Shown: positions 10,003-19,180, numbered from the stretch's first letter. The stretch is DNA of 64,000 nucleotides from Collibacillus ludicampi (GCF_023705585.1 NZ_BOQE01000001.1:3132710-3196709), one strand, 5' to 3'. Program-made: numbers and translations. The notes: generated by a model not told the origin, from the sequence alone.

Positions 10003-10083
10003 TTGAGGTTTTATACAATTAAATTACCGAAGTTTCTTGGTGGTATAGTCAAAGCATTATTGAATGCTTTTCAAAAAAGTTAA
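10003..10083 (+). CDS. spoVM: Stage V sporulation protein M (SpoVM), 26 aa
   Basis: A 26-residue peptide read from a TTG start at 10003 after a strong GAAGGAGGGG site. It begins MRFYTIKLPKFLGGIVKAL and is nearly the same as B. subtilis SpoVM in both length and sequence. SpoVM is an amphipathic helix that recognises the positively curved outer forespore membrane, anchors SpoIVA for coat assembly and inhibits FtsH. It lies between rpe and rpmB as in B. subtilis. This is the best single evidence that the organism forms endospores. The 160 bp before it hold no other gene; a GTCGG-type sporulation promoter was not identified with confidence. Confidence 0.95.
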   Translation: MRFYTIKLPKFLGGIVKALLNAFQKS

Positions 10084-10112
10084 AAAGCACCTTCAACAGG
10101 TGCTTTTTCTTT
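10083..10112. terminator. Bidirectional terminator between spoVM and rpmB
   Basis: AAAAGCACCT/AGGTGCTTTT hairpin with a TTCAAC loop; A-rich on the left and T-rich on the right, so it can end transcription from both convergent genes. Confidence 0.85.
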
Positions 10113-10303
10113 TAAATGGCACGCTTGACTTTGCCTGCTTTCAGACAGCGGGTGCAAACGCGCACGCGCTTTACGGTACCGTTTACGATGGTTCGAACTT
10201 GTTTAATGTTCGGCAACCAACGACGTTTGGTCAAAATATGTGAGTGGGAGATTTGGTTTCCCGCTTTTGGTTCTTTGCCACATACTTCACAACGCTTAGC
10301 CAT
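10112..10303 (-). CDS. rpmB: 50S ribosomal protein L28
   Basis: A 63-residue L28 beginning MAKRCEVCGKEP, with CxxC pairs (CEVCG and CTRC) forming a zinc-binding variant. The start is the ATG at 10303, preceded by AAGGAGGTGCAAGGAA; a longer frame upstream is not needed. It is divergent from yloU, as in B. subtilis. Confidence 0.95.
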   Translation of the reverse strand: MAKRCEVCGKEPKAGNQISHSHILTKRRWLPNIKQVRTIVNGTVKRVRVCTRCLKAGKVKRAI

Positions 10304-10531
10304 TTCCTTGCACCTCCTTAAAGGGAACAATATCCGATGGGTTCCCCTTCCACATCTTGTATCTGATTCTCACAAATCGACTCAATGATAATATCATATT
10401 CGCGAATGACGTGCAACAACAGAGCAGCGAATGGTTACCTCGCTTAAGAAAGAGAATGACTTTCCGCGGGTATTGGGATATAGTAAAATTAGAATAATAT
10501 AATCGGCCAAAGTGATCTGGAGGTGCAACCC

Positions 10532-10897
10532 ATGCCGAAAGAATTGCAAACATCGTTTGGAAAAATCTCGATATCGGAACATGTCATCGCTACGGTCGCC
10601 GGTATGGCTGCGATGGATTGTTATGGCTTGGTTGGAATGGCTTCACGCAAACAGGTGAAAGATAGTATCACAGAACTTTTGGGTAAAGAAAATCCCGGCA
10701 GAGGGGTCGAAGTGAAGCTTCTTGACGATGAGTTGATCGTAGAACTTTACATCATAGTAAGTTACGGCACTCGCATCTCCGAAGTGGCTCTCAATGTTAT
10801 GGAAAAGGTCAAATACACCTTGGAGACCATGTTAGGTCTCGTCGTCGATAAAGTGAATATTGTTGTTCAAGGTGTTCGGGTGACCGGTGACCGATGA
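10532..10897 (+). CDS. yloU: Asp23/Gls24 family envelope-stress protein (YloU)
   Basis: Asp23 family, 121 residues, with an ISISEHVIATVAGMAA start, a middle V/I-rich strand region (VEVKLLDDELIVELYIIV) and a GVRV ending. Family members sit near the membrane and are linked to envelope stress; the precise role is unknown. The ATG at 10532 lies 6 bp after GGAGGTG. It precedes yloV by 11 bp, the same pairing as in other Firmicutes, where the next gene handles fatty-acid activation. Confidence 0.9.
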   Translation: MPKELQTSFGKISISEHVIATVAGMAAMDCYGLVGMASRKQVKDSITELLGKENPGRGVEVKLLDDELIVELYIIVSYGTRISEVALNVMEKVKYTLETMLGLVVDKVNIVVQGVRVTGDR

Positions 10898-10908
10898 GGA
10901 GGGACTTC

Positions 10909-12591
10909 ATGGATCAGAAAGTGTTGGACGGAACACGATTTGTCAGAATCGTGTTGGCCGCTCATCACAGTCTGGAAGCGAACAAAGAACATGTAAACGC
11001 ATTAAACGTTTTTCCGATCCCAGACGGTGATACGGGAACGAATATGAGCATGTCTTTTGCTTCCGGTGTACAAGAAATGATGGAATATAAAGGCACGGAA
11101 CTGTACAAACTGGCCAATTCCTTATCGACGGGACTGCTTATGGGTGCACGCGGAAACTCGGGTGTCATTCTCTCACAGTTATTTCGAGGTTTTGCTCATG
11201 CAATTGCTTCGCAGAACGAGATCGATGTCAGGCAATTTGCGAGCGCTCTGCAAAACGGTGTACAGACCGCATATCGTGCGGTTGTAAAGCCGGTGGAAGG
11301 AACGATTCTAACCGTTGCCAAGGAAGCAGCCAGGGCGGCACAAGCGGCTGCAAAGAAAGCGGATGCTACAATCCGATCCGTTTTGGAAGTCTTAGTTGCG
11401 GAAGCGGAACGCGCGCTTGCCCGTACCCCGGATCAACTGCCGATCCTACGTCAAGCAGGAGTTGTCGATTCAGGCGGTCAGGGTCTGGTATACATATACA
11501 AAGGTTTTCTGGCGGCGATGACAGGGGAAGAAATGGAAGGAGAAATCCAGGAACTCATCGATCGCTTTTCTTCGGATGCAAACGTCCGATCGCCGAGTTT
11601 GGCTCCGCACCATGGTACGGACGAATTCGGTTATTGCACCGAATTTTTTATTCGTTTGGAGAATCGTCCTCTAACGGATGAGAGTGCGGAACAACAAATA
11701 CGGCAAGCTCTTAGTGGATTCGGAAATTCACTTCTCGTCGTCGCGGACAAACAACTCGTCAAAATACATATTCATGCTATGCGTCCGGGGAAAGTATTAG
11801 AACGTGCCATGGATTTTGGCCCTTTGTCCAAGATTAAGATCGACAACATGACGGAACAATATCATCGTCTTCATCATAACGTTCAGGAAACGGTTGAAGT
11901 GCATGAAGAGGAGCCTTCGGAACAAAGGGCTGCAAGACGATATGCGATCGTAACGGTTGCTGTAGGTGAAGGGATCGTCGAGGTATTTCAAAGTCTTGGG
12001 GTCACTCAGGTGATTGAGGGCGGACCGACGATGAACCCTTCGACAGAAGATATCATGAAAGCCGTCGAAGAAACCGGAGCGGAACATGTCTTCGTTCTCC
12101 CAAACAACGCGAACATCATTATGGCGGCAGAGCAGGCACAAAGCGTTCTGCGAGAGCGCATGACTGTCATTCCAAGCAGGTCGATTCCGCAAGGGATCGC
12201 CGCAGTGCTCGCCTTTCATGAGGAGCATTCTCAGGAAGAGAATCGAGCGATGATGACGGAAGCTCTCAGTCGAGTCAAATCGGCTTCGATCACGCAGGCG
12301 GTCAGAAATTCCCATTTTCAAGAACATGAGATTCGCGAAGGAGACTACTTGGGGCTCTACGAAGGAAAAGTGGTTTCGATCGGCCATGAACAGGAATTGA
12401 CTGCTCAAGAATTGCTTGCGAAAATATTGGATGAAGATGATGAACTTGTGACTGTTTTCTATGGTGAGAGCGTAAAACAAAGGGATGCCGAATCGCTGGT
12501 AGATAAGTTGTCTTCTTCGTATAAACATTGTGAGTTTGAGCTTCAATACGGGGGACAACCTTTATATGACTTTATCTTTTCTATCGAATAG
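10909..12591 (+). CDS. yloV: DAK-domain protein YloV, fatty-acid kinase subunit FakA-like
   Basis: The N-terminal DhaL domain (about 1-200) carries NVFPIPDGDTGTNM and GARGNSGVILSQ, the ATP/Mg site of dihydroxyacetone-kinase-like proteins; the C-terminal half resembles DegV/EDD folds. Staphylococcal FakA phosphorylates fatty acids bound to FakB for entry into phospholipid synthesis; the same role is inferred here, and no fakB gene is in the window. Length is 560 residues. The ATG at 10909 follows GAGGAGGGA; an ATG at 10894 overlapping yloU is less likely. Confidence 0.88.
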   Translation: MDQKVLDGTRFVRIVLAAHHSLEANKEHVNALNVFPIPDGDTGTNMSMSFASGVQEMMEYKGTELYKLANSLSTGLLMGARGNSGVILSQLFRGFAHAIASQNEIDVRQFASALQNGVQTAYRAVVKPVEGTILTVAKEAARAAQAAAKKADATIRSVLEVLVAEAERALARTPDQLPILRQAGVVDSGGQGLVYIYKGFLAAMTGEEMEGEIQELIDRFSSDANVRSPSLAPHHGTDEFGYCTEFFIRLENRPLTDESAEQQIRQALSGFGNSLLVVADKQLVKIHIHAMRPGKVLERAMDFGPLSKIKIDNMTEQYHRLHHNVQETVEVHEEEPSEQRAARRYAIVTVAVGEGIVEVFQSLGVTQVIEGGPTMNPSTEDIMKAVEETGAEHVFVLPNNANIIMAAEQAQSVLRERMTVIPSRSIPQGIAAVLAFHEEHSQEENRAMMTEALSRVKSASITQAVRNSHFQEHEIREGDYLGLYEGKVVSIGHEQELTAQELLAKILDEDDELVTVFYGESVKQRDAESLVDKLSSSYKHCEFELQYGGQPLYDFIFSIE

Positions 12592-12603
12592 CCAACCATT
12601 ATT

Positions 12604-12634
12604 CATTCCTGTCCCTAGGGACAGGAATGTTTGT
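12604..12634 (+). terminator. Perfect palindrome after yloV, likely terminator
   Basis: CATTCCTGTCCC, two central bases TA, then the exact complement, followed by TTTGTT. A 12-bp perfect stem with almost no loop. The T run is short, so efficiency is uncertain. Confidence 0.6.
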
Positions 12635-12707
12635 TATGTTCATCTCAGATAGCCTTGTGCAAGAGAAAAACTGTCCCACTAATATTTAGAACGGATGTTG
12701 ATGAAAC

Positions 12708-14762
12708 GTGAGTCTAAAGACGATACCTGTGTATCATGTGGCTGGAGTAGGGCCGGCTCGCGGACGCGATCTGGCGCGATTGGGTATTTACACGGTTGAT
12801 GATCTGCTGACATATTTCCCATTTCGTTATGAAGATCGCAGTGCTCAGCCTCTATCGCTCAACGTGAATGAAAAACATGTGACGGTTCGCGTAACGGTTA
12901 CGGGAAAACCGGGAGTACGTTATCGCGGAAGACGATCGACCCTCAGTGTACCTGTGATTACGGAAGAGAAATACCCGCTAACCGCCATTTGGTTCAATCA
13001 AGCTTATCTTCGGGAACAGTTGCAACCCGGTCGGCTCGTCACACTGACGGGAAAACTGGATCGTATGCGCAGGACGCTGGTGGTGGCTCATCATGATTTT
13101 TCCACATCAGAGGATTCGGTACATAGTGGAAGATTTGTACCGATTTATCAGGTTTGCGGAGATCTGACTCCAAAGGTTATGCGTTCACTGATGATGACCG
13201 CCTTGCGTCAGTATGGAGCGCAGGTCGAGGAAATTTTGCCTCATGAATTGATCCGCAAGTTCAAGTTGATCAATCGGCGCGAGGCACTTGAACGAATCCA
13301 TGCGCCAAAAGACGAACAGAGTCTCAAACAAGCGAAGCGTCGATTGATTTTCGAAGAATTTTTCCTGTTCCAATTAAAACTGCAAGCGTTTCGTTATCTG
13401 CATGTCCATCAGCAACCCGGAATTTCACATACGTTCACTGATGAAGAGATTGAACGTTTTCTGCGCGCACTCCCTTTTCGACTGACAGACGCGCAGATGT
13501 CAGCGGCACGTGATATCCTCCGTGATATGCGGTCTGCGAAACCGATGAACCGCCTTGTGCAAGGGGATGTAGGTTCCGGGAAAACGGTCGTGGCACTGAT
13601 GGCGATGTATGCGGCTTTTGTTTCCGGGTATCAATCGGCATTGCTTGTTCCCACGGAGATACTCGCGGAACAGCATGCTCGTGCAGCAGAAAAGCTGCTC
13701 GCGCCTTTGGGGGTTCAAATCGAACTGCTTGTCGGATCGCAGAGGGAAAAGGAGCGTGCGGAACGATTGGCTCGTATTCGCTCGGGCGAGGCGCATGTGG
13801 TTGTGGGTACGCATGCGATTCTGGAAGAGGCCGTTCAGTTTAACAAGCTATCGTTGGTAATCACAGATGAGCAGCATCGTTTTGGCGTCCGTCAAAGGGC
13901 GATTTTTCGCCAAAAAGGGCATCACCCCGACGTACTGTTTATGTCGGCGACACCGATCCCCCGTACATTGGCCATGACATTGTTTGGCGATCTCGATGTA
14001 TCGGTGATTGACCAATTGCCGGAAGGCAGGAAACCGATCGAAACATACTGGGTTTCCCCTGCCAAGGAGGATCAGGTCATTCGTTTTATTCGTAACGAGT
14101 TGCTGAAAGGACGACAGGCTTATATCGTGGCTCCGTTGGTGGAAGAATCGGAAAAAATTGAAGGGGTCGAGAATGCGGTTGATATTTACGAACGATTAAA
14201 AGATCGTTTTGTCGGTTTTGAAGTGGGTCTCATGCATGGTCGTTTGAAGGGAACGGAAAAAGACGAAATCATGCGGCGTTTCGTCGCGAATCAAATACAA
14301 GTATTAGTATCGACGACAGTGATCGAAGTGGGAGTAGACGTTCCCAATGCTACGATCATGTTGATTTATAATGCGGATCGTTTTGGTCTGGCACAACTTC
14401 ATCAATTACGGGGACGAGTCGGCCGCGGCGAGCATGCGTCCACCTGTATACTAATCGCGGACCCGTCCACGGAGACGGGGGTGGAGCGTTTGAAAGCGAT
14501 GGTATCCACGCAAAACGGATTTGTCTTAGCGGAAAAAGATCTTGAACTGCGAGGTCCCGGCGAATTCTTTGGCCTCCGACAAAGCGGTGTTCCTGAATTC
14601 AAATTGGGAAACCTGGTGGAACATGCGCACATCATGCGCGTGGCAAGAGAAGAAGCGTACCGTTATATCAGTAACCCAGATTTTTGGACGATGCCCGCCT
14701 GTGCGCAATTGGTACAATATTTGAAAGAGGAACGCGTTCTCCTCGCACCTTTAGCGGATTAG
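12708..14762 (+). CDS. recG: ATP-dependent DNA helicase RecG
   Basis: Branch-migrating and fork-reversal helicase. The N-terminal wedge/OB domain occupies roughly 1-250. Superfamily-2 motifs follow: QGDVGSGKTVVA (Walker A), TDEQHRFGV (Walker B DEQH), MSATPIPRTLAM, STTVIEVGVDVPNA and HQLRGRVGRG, with the family C-terminal GPGEFFGLRQSG. Length is 684 residues, normal. The GTG at 12708 is the only start that keeps the expected length, but it lacks a strong Shine-Dalgarno. The sdaAB-sdaAA genes that precede recG in B. subtilis are missing. Confidence 0.95.
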   Translation: MSLKTIPVYHVAGVGPARGRDLARLGIYTVDDLLTYFPFRYEDRSAQPLSLNVNEKHVTVRVTVTGKPGVRYRGRRSTLSVPVITEEKYPLTAIWFNQAYLREQLQPGRLVTLTGKLDRMRRTLVVAHHDFSTSEDSVHSGRFVPIYQVCGDLTPKVMRSLMMTALRQYGAQVEEILPHELIRKFKLINRREALERIHAPKDEQSLKQAKRRLIFEEFFLFQLKLQAFRYLHVHQQPGISHTFTDEEIERFLRALPFRLTDAQMSAARDILRDMRSAKPMNRLVQGDVGSGKTVVALMAMYAAFVSGYQSALLVPTEILAEQHARAAEKLLAPLGVQIELLVGSQREKERAERLARIRSGEAHVVVGTHAILEEAVQFNKLSLVITDEQHRFGVRQRAIFRQKGHHPDVLFMSATPIPRTLAMTLFGDLDVSVIDQLPEGRKPIETYWVSPAKEDQVIRFIRNELLKGRQAYIVAPLVEESEKIEGVENAVDIYERLKDRFVGFEVGLMHGRLKGTEKDEIMRRFVANQIQVLVSTTVIEVGVDVPNATIMLIYNADRFGLAQLHQLRGRVGRGEHASTCILIADPSTETGVERLKAMVSTQNGFVLAEKDLELRGPGEFFGLRQSGVPEFKLGNLVEHAHIMRVAREEAYRYISNPDFWTMPACAQLVQYLKEERVLLAPLAD

Positions 14763-14835
14763 GTGAGAGTCTGCGAAGAACCGATTCGCGTGATACGGTA
14801 CATGAAAGGTGGGCAATGCGTGAAACAGCGGTATT

Positions 14836-14881
14836 GGAGGTCACCTCACCCCTTTGATCCTTTTCAAGCGTTGTGACCTCC
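14836..14881. other. Inverted repeat in the recG - 14931 gap
   Basis: GGAGGTCAC at 14836-14844 and GTGACCTCC at 14873-14881, a perfect 9-bp inverted repeat with a 28-nt loop and no T run. It lies between convergent recG and the minus-strand gene at 14931. Function unknown. Confidence 0.4.
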
Positions 14882-14930
14882 ACGGAGTCTAGCGAAAGGT
14901 GCTCCCGTTGTGACACGCGAGTTGCCTTCG

Positions 14931-15212
14931 TTATATTTGGCTTGCCCCCTGTATCGCTTCCTGCACTTTTGAACCGATGTCTTTTTCGGCTTGAGATACG
15001 TAAGGACGCCCATTGTTCACAATTTCATGGATCGTCTGCCGTTCATAATCGAGTTTTTGCATGACTTGCATCAATCGCTTCCCCTGATTCTTGTTTTCCG
15101 TGTGGGGAGAAGCGAGCAATTGGTTTGCGATCCCTTCCATTTCTTCAAGAATGTATTGCATCCTTTTGGTGCTTTCTGTGATTTGTAATTGTTGTACTTG
15201 CTGTTGAGCCAC
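14931..15212 (-). CDS. Small helical protein of unknown function, Gln-rich start
   Basis: I do not recognise this 93-residue protein. It starts MAQQQVQQLQ, is highly charged, has no cysteine or membrane segment, and reads as nearly all helical, probably coiled-coil. The GTG start at 15212 is preceded at 8 bp by AAGGAGGAG, a strong site that supports expression. It is convergent with recG and divergent from the gene at 15310, so it is its own transcription unit. Codon use resembles its neighbours. Confidence 0.7.
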   Translation of the reverse strand: MAQQQVQQLQITESTKRMQYILEEMEGIANQLLASPHTENKNQGKRLMQVMQKLDYERQTIHEIVNNGRPYVSQAEKDIGSKVQEAIQGASQI

Positions 15213-15309
15213 GATGGGTTCTCCTCCTTATACATGCTACTCGCTTTTAGTCTATCTTGTCCTGTTCCCGCATATGCTTGTACGGAACAAATGCGGGAGG
15301 GAATCCGGG

Positions 15310-15915
15310 ATGATCAGTTCGAAACAAGGAAACCGCCGTCATTCGCTCCGCAAAACGGTGTGGTTGTTGAGCGTATGTTTTATCCTTGTGATGGCGTTTT
15401 TCGGGTTTCTTGAATCGAGATGGGGCGAGTGGTTTCTCGATGCAACGAAACAGGCGAATTCACAGCAAGAAGATGTTGTCAAGCAAGAACCACAAGATTC
15501 GGATGGCAAGCCTGATGCGGAACAACAATCAGTTTTGCAAGAAGTAGGTACCGTTCCTTATCTGGAAGAAGTCTATTTGGATCATACGGAAGACGGGAAG
15601 CTCATCGTCTCTGCTACGGCTGATATCGGCACAGCGAAAACGAACGATAAGAAGAGTTTGGCACGTGAAATCGTACTGCAATTCAACCAAGCGGTGTATT
15701 CGTTGCACATGCCTATCGCTGGCAGTATGATCAACATCACTGACAACAACCGTCTTGTGGCAGGGGCGGCATTAGGGGAGAACCAACAGAAAGGGTGGGT
15801 ACAGACAACAGCGACGGGCGCAGCGGCAGCCACTCAATTTGTTCAGTTCCTTCAAAAAAACCAGCATGAGAGTGAGGATATTCTGAATAACACCTGGTTT
15901 TATGAAGAGGATTGA
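15310..15915 (+). CDS. Single-pass membrane protein of unknown function
   Basis: A 201-residue protein with a basic N-terminus (RRHSLRK), one hydrophobic segment at about 17-32 and then an extracytoplasmic domain: a Q/D/E-rich linker of about 40 residues, followed by a folded part near 80-190 (EEVYLDHTEDGKLIVSATAD). No family is recognised. The ATG at 15310 follows GGGAGGG; the open frame starts 96 bp earlier but lacks a site there. It ends at a strong terminator, so it is a single-gene unit. A membrane-anchored solute-binding or envelope role would be a guess. Confidence 0.7.
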   Translation: MISSKQGNRRHSLRKTVWLLSVCFILVMAFFGFLESRWGEWFLDATKQANSQQEDVVKQEPQDSDGKPDAEQQSVLQEVGTVPYLEEVYLDHTEDGKLIVSATADIGTAKTNDKKSLAREIVLQFNQAVYSLHMPIAGSMINITDNNRLVAGAALGENQQKGWVQTTATGAAAATQFVQFLQKNQHESEDILNNTWFYEED

Positions 15916-15927
15916 AACACGGAAAAG

Positions 15928-15962
15928 CAAAAACCCGCGTCCGGGTATACGCGGGTTTTTGT
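15928..15962 (+). terminator. Terminator after the 15310 gene
   Basis: AAAACCCGCGT/ACGCGGGTTTT hairpin with a CCGGGTAT loop and a TTTTTG tail, 13 bp past the stop. The following 300 bp to rsmD hold only the hairpin repeat at 16169 and the small palindrome GTTGCCGGCAAC near 16036. Confidence 0.9.
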
Positions 15963-16168
15963 CTCTGCTATAAACAGAGACTGGGAGAGGAGAAACCGGA
16001 GGAAGAGCTTATAATCGATGTAAGTCTTCTCCGCGGTTGCCGGCAACAGCTCTCGCCGTTGCTACTATTAGTAATTACCGGGAAGAGACTGTTTATACAT
16101 CAAGCGATAAAATTTTTTCTCACCATGTGATTCGGACAGTTGTAACAAACTATGGTAAAGTAGTACAA

Positions 16169-16252
16169 GAGTGTGTTCAAAAATGGTCACATCTATAACG
16201 AGAATTGTGGATCCGTGACACTTGGAATGATTTTTTTTGAACGACCTCTACA
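16169..16252. repeat. Dispersed TTCAAAAA hairpin repeat, copy D
   Basis: Left end AGAGTGTGTTCAAAAATGG; right end, read on the other strand, GTAGAGGTCGTTCAAAAAA. This makes an imperfect inverted-repeat element of about 84 bp ending just before the rsmD ribosome-binding site. It shares ends with the copies at 24967 and 27175. Confidence 0.5.
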
Positions 16253-16268
16253 AAGGGGTGTGCCTGTT

Positions 16269-16820
16269 ATGAGAATTATCGCGGGACTAGCCAAAGGCCG
16301 CCGCTTGCAAGCGGTTCCCGGTCGAACAACACGACCTACGAGTGATCGTGTAAAGGAATCTATATTTAGTATCATTGGGCCGTTTTGGCAGGACGGAGTG
16401 GTATTGGACTTATTCGCGGGAACGGGAGCTTTGGGAATCGAAGCCCTTTCGCGCGGGATGGAGAAAGCGGTTTTCATTGATCAAGACGCCAAAGCGCTTC
16501 ATGTGATCAAGGAAAATTTGCGTCTTTGCGGTTTTGTCGACCGAGCGGAAGTGTATCGACAGGACGCGAGAAAGGCATTACAGATCTTGGCGAGACACGG
16601 CAGGGTGTTCGATTTGATATTTCTTGATCCTCCATATCGCTTACATATCATTCCCGACTTGATCGATCGTATTGAACAGCATGCATTATTGCGTTCCGGC
16701 GGTGTGCTCGTTGCGGAACACGCAGCTGACATCGAGTTGCCGTTAAGATTTCAGAGGGTGGAACAGTTTCGCCATGCTGTTTACGGGGATACCGCCATAA
16801 GTTTTTACAGAAAGGATTGA
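16269..16820 (+). CDS. rsmD: 16S rRNA (guanine-966-N2)-methyltransferase
   Basis: SAM-dependent methyltransferase for G966 of 16S rRNA. It shows the family start MRIIAGLAKGRRL, VLDLFAGTGALGIEALSRG (SAM site) and the catalytic FLDPPY. Length is 183 residues. The ATG at 16269 matches the family N-terminus; the frame is open upstream through the repeat copy D but has no reason to start there. The next gene, coaD, starts 8 bp after its stop, a conserved pair. Confidence 0.94.
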   Translation: MRIIAGLAKGRRLQAVPGRTTRPTSDRVKESIFSIIGPFWQDGVVLDLFAGTGALGIEALSRGMEKAVFIDQDAKALHVIKENLRLCGFVDRAEVYRQDARKALQILARHGRVFDLIFLDPPYRLHIIPDLIDRIEQHALLRSGGVLVAEHAADIELPLRFQRVEQFRHAVYGDTAISFYRKD

Positions 16821-16828
16821 ATGATGAA

Positions 16829-17308
16829 ATGACGATTGCTGTTTATCCCGGCAGCTTTGACCCAGTAACATTTGGACACTTGGATATTGTGGAACGGGGA
16901 GCGCGCATCTTTGACAAGGTGATCATCGCCGTCATGGTCAACCCGCATAAAAATCCCCTCTTCAGTGTCGAAGAACGCAAGGAATTGATCAGGCGTGCCG
17001 TCGAACATATTCCGAATGTTGAAGTGGATAGCTTTCCTGGACTTTTAGTCAATTATGTTCAAAAGAAGAATGCGTCAGTGATCATCAAAGGTTTGCGAGC
17101 CGTTTCTGATTTTGAGTCCGAATTGCAGATGGCTTCTATGAACAAACATATGTATAACGATGCGGAGACATTCTTTCTACCGACAAGCACCAAATATTCT
17201 CACCTGAGTTCCAGCATCATAAAAGAGATCGCTCGTCACGGCGGGCCGATCAGCGACTTCGTTCCTCCGCACGTGGAACAAGCCATCCGCGAGAAATACT
17301 CTCTTTGA
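16829..17308 (+). CDS. coaD: Phosphopantetheine adenylyltransferase
   Basis: Fourth step of CoA synthesis: 4'-phosphopantetheine + ATP to dephospho-CoA. Nucleotidyltransferase motif YPGSFDPVTFGHLDIV (HxGH family, here TFGH) and the C-terminal STKYSHLSSSIIKEIA (ISSTxVR-type) are present. Length is 159 residues. The ATG at 16829 is 12 bp after AAAGGA; a TTG at 16817 is in frame but would overlap that site. Confidence 0.95.
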   Translation: MTIAVYPGSFDPVTFGHLDIVERGARIFDKVIIAVMVNPHKNPLFSVEERKELIRRAVEHIPNVEVDSFPGLLVNYVQKKNASVIIKGLRAVSDFESELQMASMNKHMYNDAETFFLPTSTKYSHLSSSIIKEIARHGGPISDFVPPHVEQAIREKYSL

Positions 17309-17342
17309 TACCTTAATTTACAAATCAGGAGGCATATGGTGT

Positions 17343-18128
17343 ATGCGAAAGCCGAAGATAGGCTTGGCCCTTGGTGCCGGGGGAGCTAGAGGTTTCGCGC
17401 ACATAGGAGTCCTTCAAGTTCTCGAAAAAATCGGTCTGCCGATCGATTGTATCGCCGGAAGTTCCATGGGGAGTCTGGTCGGTGCATTTTATTGTACAGG
17501 CATGGAAACTCATTACATGGAGAAATTAGCCACACATTTGAAAAGGCGCCATTGGATTGATTTTACCGTCCCGAGAATGGGCTTTGTTTCCGGGGTTAAG
17601 ATTATGGAAATGGTTCGCTTTCTCACAAAAGAAATGAACTTTGAAGACGTGAGCATTCCATTGGCGATCGTAGCCACTGACGTGGAAAAAGGGGAACGGG
17701 TGGTTTTTCGTGAAGGGCCGATTTATCGTGCCGTTCGCGCGAGCATCGCCATCCCCGGTATATTTGTTCCCGCACGTATCGATAATAGGGTCCTTGTAGA
17801 TGGTGGCGTGATCGACCGGGTTCCCATCACGGTTTGCCGTGAGATGGGAGCTGACATCGTGATCGCCGTCGATGTCGGGTTGACGGAAAAAGAGGTGTCC
17901 GTAAAAAACATTATTGATGTATTTTTTCAAACGATCGAAATCATGGAACGGGAGATTTTGAAAACACACATACTGAATGCGGATATTTTGATTCGTCCCG
18001 ATGTCGGACATATCAGTTCCACCGCTTTCACACAAGTGGAAGAAACGATCGCGCTAGGGCGCAAAGCGGCGGAAGAGATGGCTGATATCATTAAGCGGAC
18101 GGTGGAAAATTGGAAAGGGGATGCATGA
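17343..18128 (+). CDS. ylbK: Patatin-like phospholipase family protein (YlbK)
   Basis: RssA/patatin-type hydrolase. The oxyanion loop GAGGARGFAHIG, nucleophile GSSMGSLVG (Ser near residue 42) and the catalytic Asp in VDGGVIDRVP are all present, so it should be active as an acyl hydrolase. Length is 261 residues, no signal peptide. AGGAGG lies 9 bp before the ATG. It overlaps ylbL by 4 bp. The substrate is not known for this family. Confidence 0.9.
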   Translation: MRKPKIGLALGAGGARGFAHIGVLQVLEKIGLPIDCIAGSSMGSLVGAFYCTGMETHYMEKLATHLKRRHWIDFTVPRMGFVSGVKIMEMVRFLTKEMNFEDVSIPLAIVATDVEKGERVVFREGPIYRAVRASIAIPGIFVPARIDNRVLVDGGVIDRVPITVCREMGADIVIAVDVGLTEKEVSVKNIIDVFFQTIEIMEREILKTHILNADILIRPDVGHISSTAFTQVEETIALGRKAAEEMADIIKRTVENWKGDA

Positions 18129-19180
18129 TGTCCGGACAGAATACATGGAAGAAACGGATCGCCAAGATGGTCATCCCCGTCGTTTTCGGTATTTCTTTGT
18201 TCTACCCGCAGCCGCCCTATTACATTATGCAACCGGGGTCGGCTGATGAACTTGCGCCTCTTGTTACCGTGGAAGGCGGTAAAAAAGACGAGAAAGGTTC
18301 CGTAATGCTCACAACTGTGTATACGATCCCTACACGAAACATCTATTATCTGGCATACGGGTATTTGGCTCCTCATAGCGAGCTTTTGCCAAAAAAAATG
18401 GTCGATCAAGGATTACCCCAAGATGAATATTCGAAGATATTGCAGCAGATGATGCAGTCTTCCCAGCAGAATGCGATGGTAGCTGGGTTTCGCGCAGCCG
18501 GTAAAAAGGTGGATATCACTTATCTCGGGGTGGAAGTCGTTAGTATCCTTGATCAATCAAAAGCGAAAGGTATCCTGCAAAAAGGGGATATCATCAAACA
18601 GATCGATACATATCCGGTACATAAGGCGGAAGATGTCGTCCGTTATCTGAGCGAAAAGAAACCGGGCGACCGTGTACGGGTGACATTCGTGCGCCAGGGG
18701 AAAGAAGAACAAGCGAGTATCGAATGTATCTCATTACCGACCGACTCAGGAACGGTCAATAAACAGCGCACAGGACTGGGGATTCAGCAAATCACGAAAC
18801 AGGAGATCCATTTTCCCTCGAAAGTTACCTTTCATACAGAAAATATAGGTGGACCTTCGGCCGGATTGATGTTTGCGTTAGAGATCGTCTCCCAGTTGTC
18901 GCCCGGCGATCTAACAAAAGGATACAAGATCGCCGGAACGGGTACGATTGATATCGACGGCAATGTAGGACAAATTGGCGGTGTCGAGCATAAAGTGGTC
19001 GCCGCCGACAAAAAAGGAGCGGAGATATTCTTTGTTCCTGCAGATATCGCCAAAGGGGATGATAATGCTGTCAAAGCGGAACAGACGGCGAAAGAAATCC
19101 ATTCGCGCATGAAGATTGTCCCGGTACGCAACTTGTCCGACGTCCTCGATTATCTCAAGAGTCTCCCTGCACATCCATAA
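18125..19180 (+). CDS. ylbL: PDZ and Lon-like S16 serine protease, membrane-anchored (YlbL)
   Basis: An N-terminal membrane segment (about 15-32) is followed by an external region, a PDZ domain (about 130-210; GILQKGDIIKQIDTYPV) and a Lon-type S16 protease domain with catalytic Ser in GGPSAGLMFALEI and the Lys in the following AADKKGAEIFFVP region. YlbL and the streptococcal relative SepM cleave small secreted or membrane peptides; B. subtilis YlbL is also linked to removal of the SOS division inhibitor YneA. Length is 351 residues from the ATG at 18125 (18128 also possible). Its 3' end overlaps convergent tmcAL by 26 bp. Confidence 0.9.
   Translation: MMSGQNTWKKRIAKMVIPVVFGISLFYPQPPYYIMQPGSADELAPLVTVEGGKKDEKGSVMLTTVYTIPTRNIYYLAYGYLAPHSELLPKKMVDQGLPQDEYSKILQQMMQSSQQNAMVAGFRAAGKKVDITYLGVEVVSILDQSKAKGILQKGDIIKQIDTYPVHKAEDVVRYLSEKKPGDRVRVTFVRQGKEEQASIECISLPTDSGTVNKQRTGLGIQQITKQEIHFPSKVTFHTENIGGPSAGLMFALEIVSQLSPGDLTKGYKIAGTGTIDIDGNVGQIGGVEHKVVAADKKGAEIFFVPADIAKGDDNAVKAEQTAKEIHSRMKIVPVRNLSDVLDYLKSLPAHP

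Noticed and set aside
11797-12558. 253-residue open frame antisense to yloV
   Set aside because: Complement of a well-supported DAK-domain gene; composition shows shadow bias (many Arg, His, Phe), no ribosome-binding site or family motif.
15912-16130. 72-residue open frame after the 15310 gene
   Set aside because: Its first third is the terminator hairpin and no ribosome-binding site or protein-like pattern is seen.
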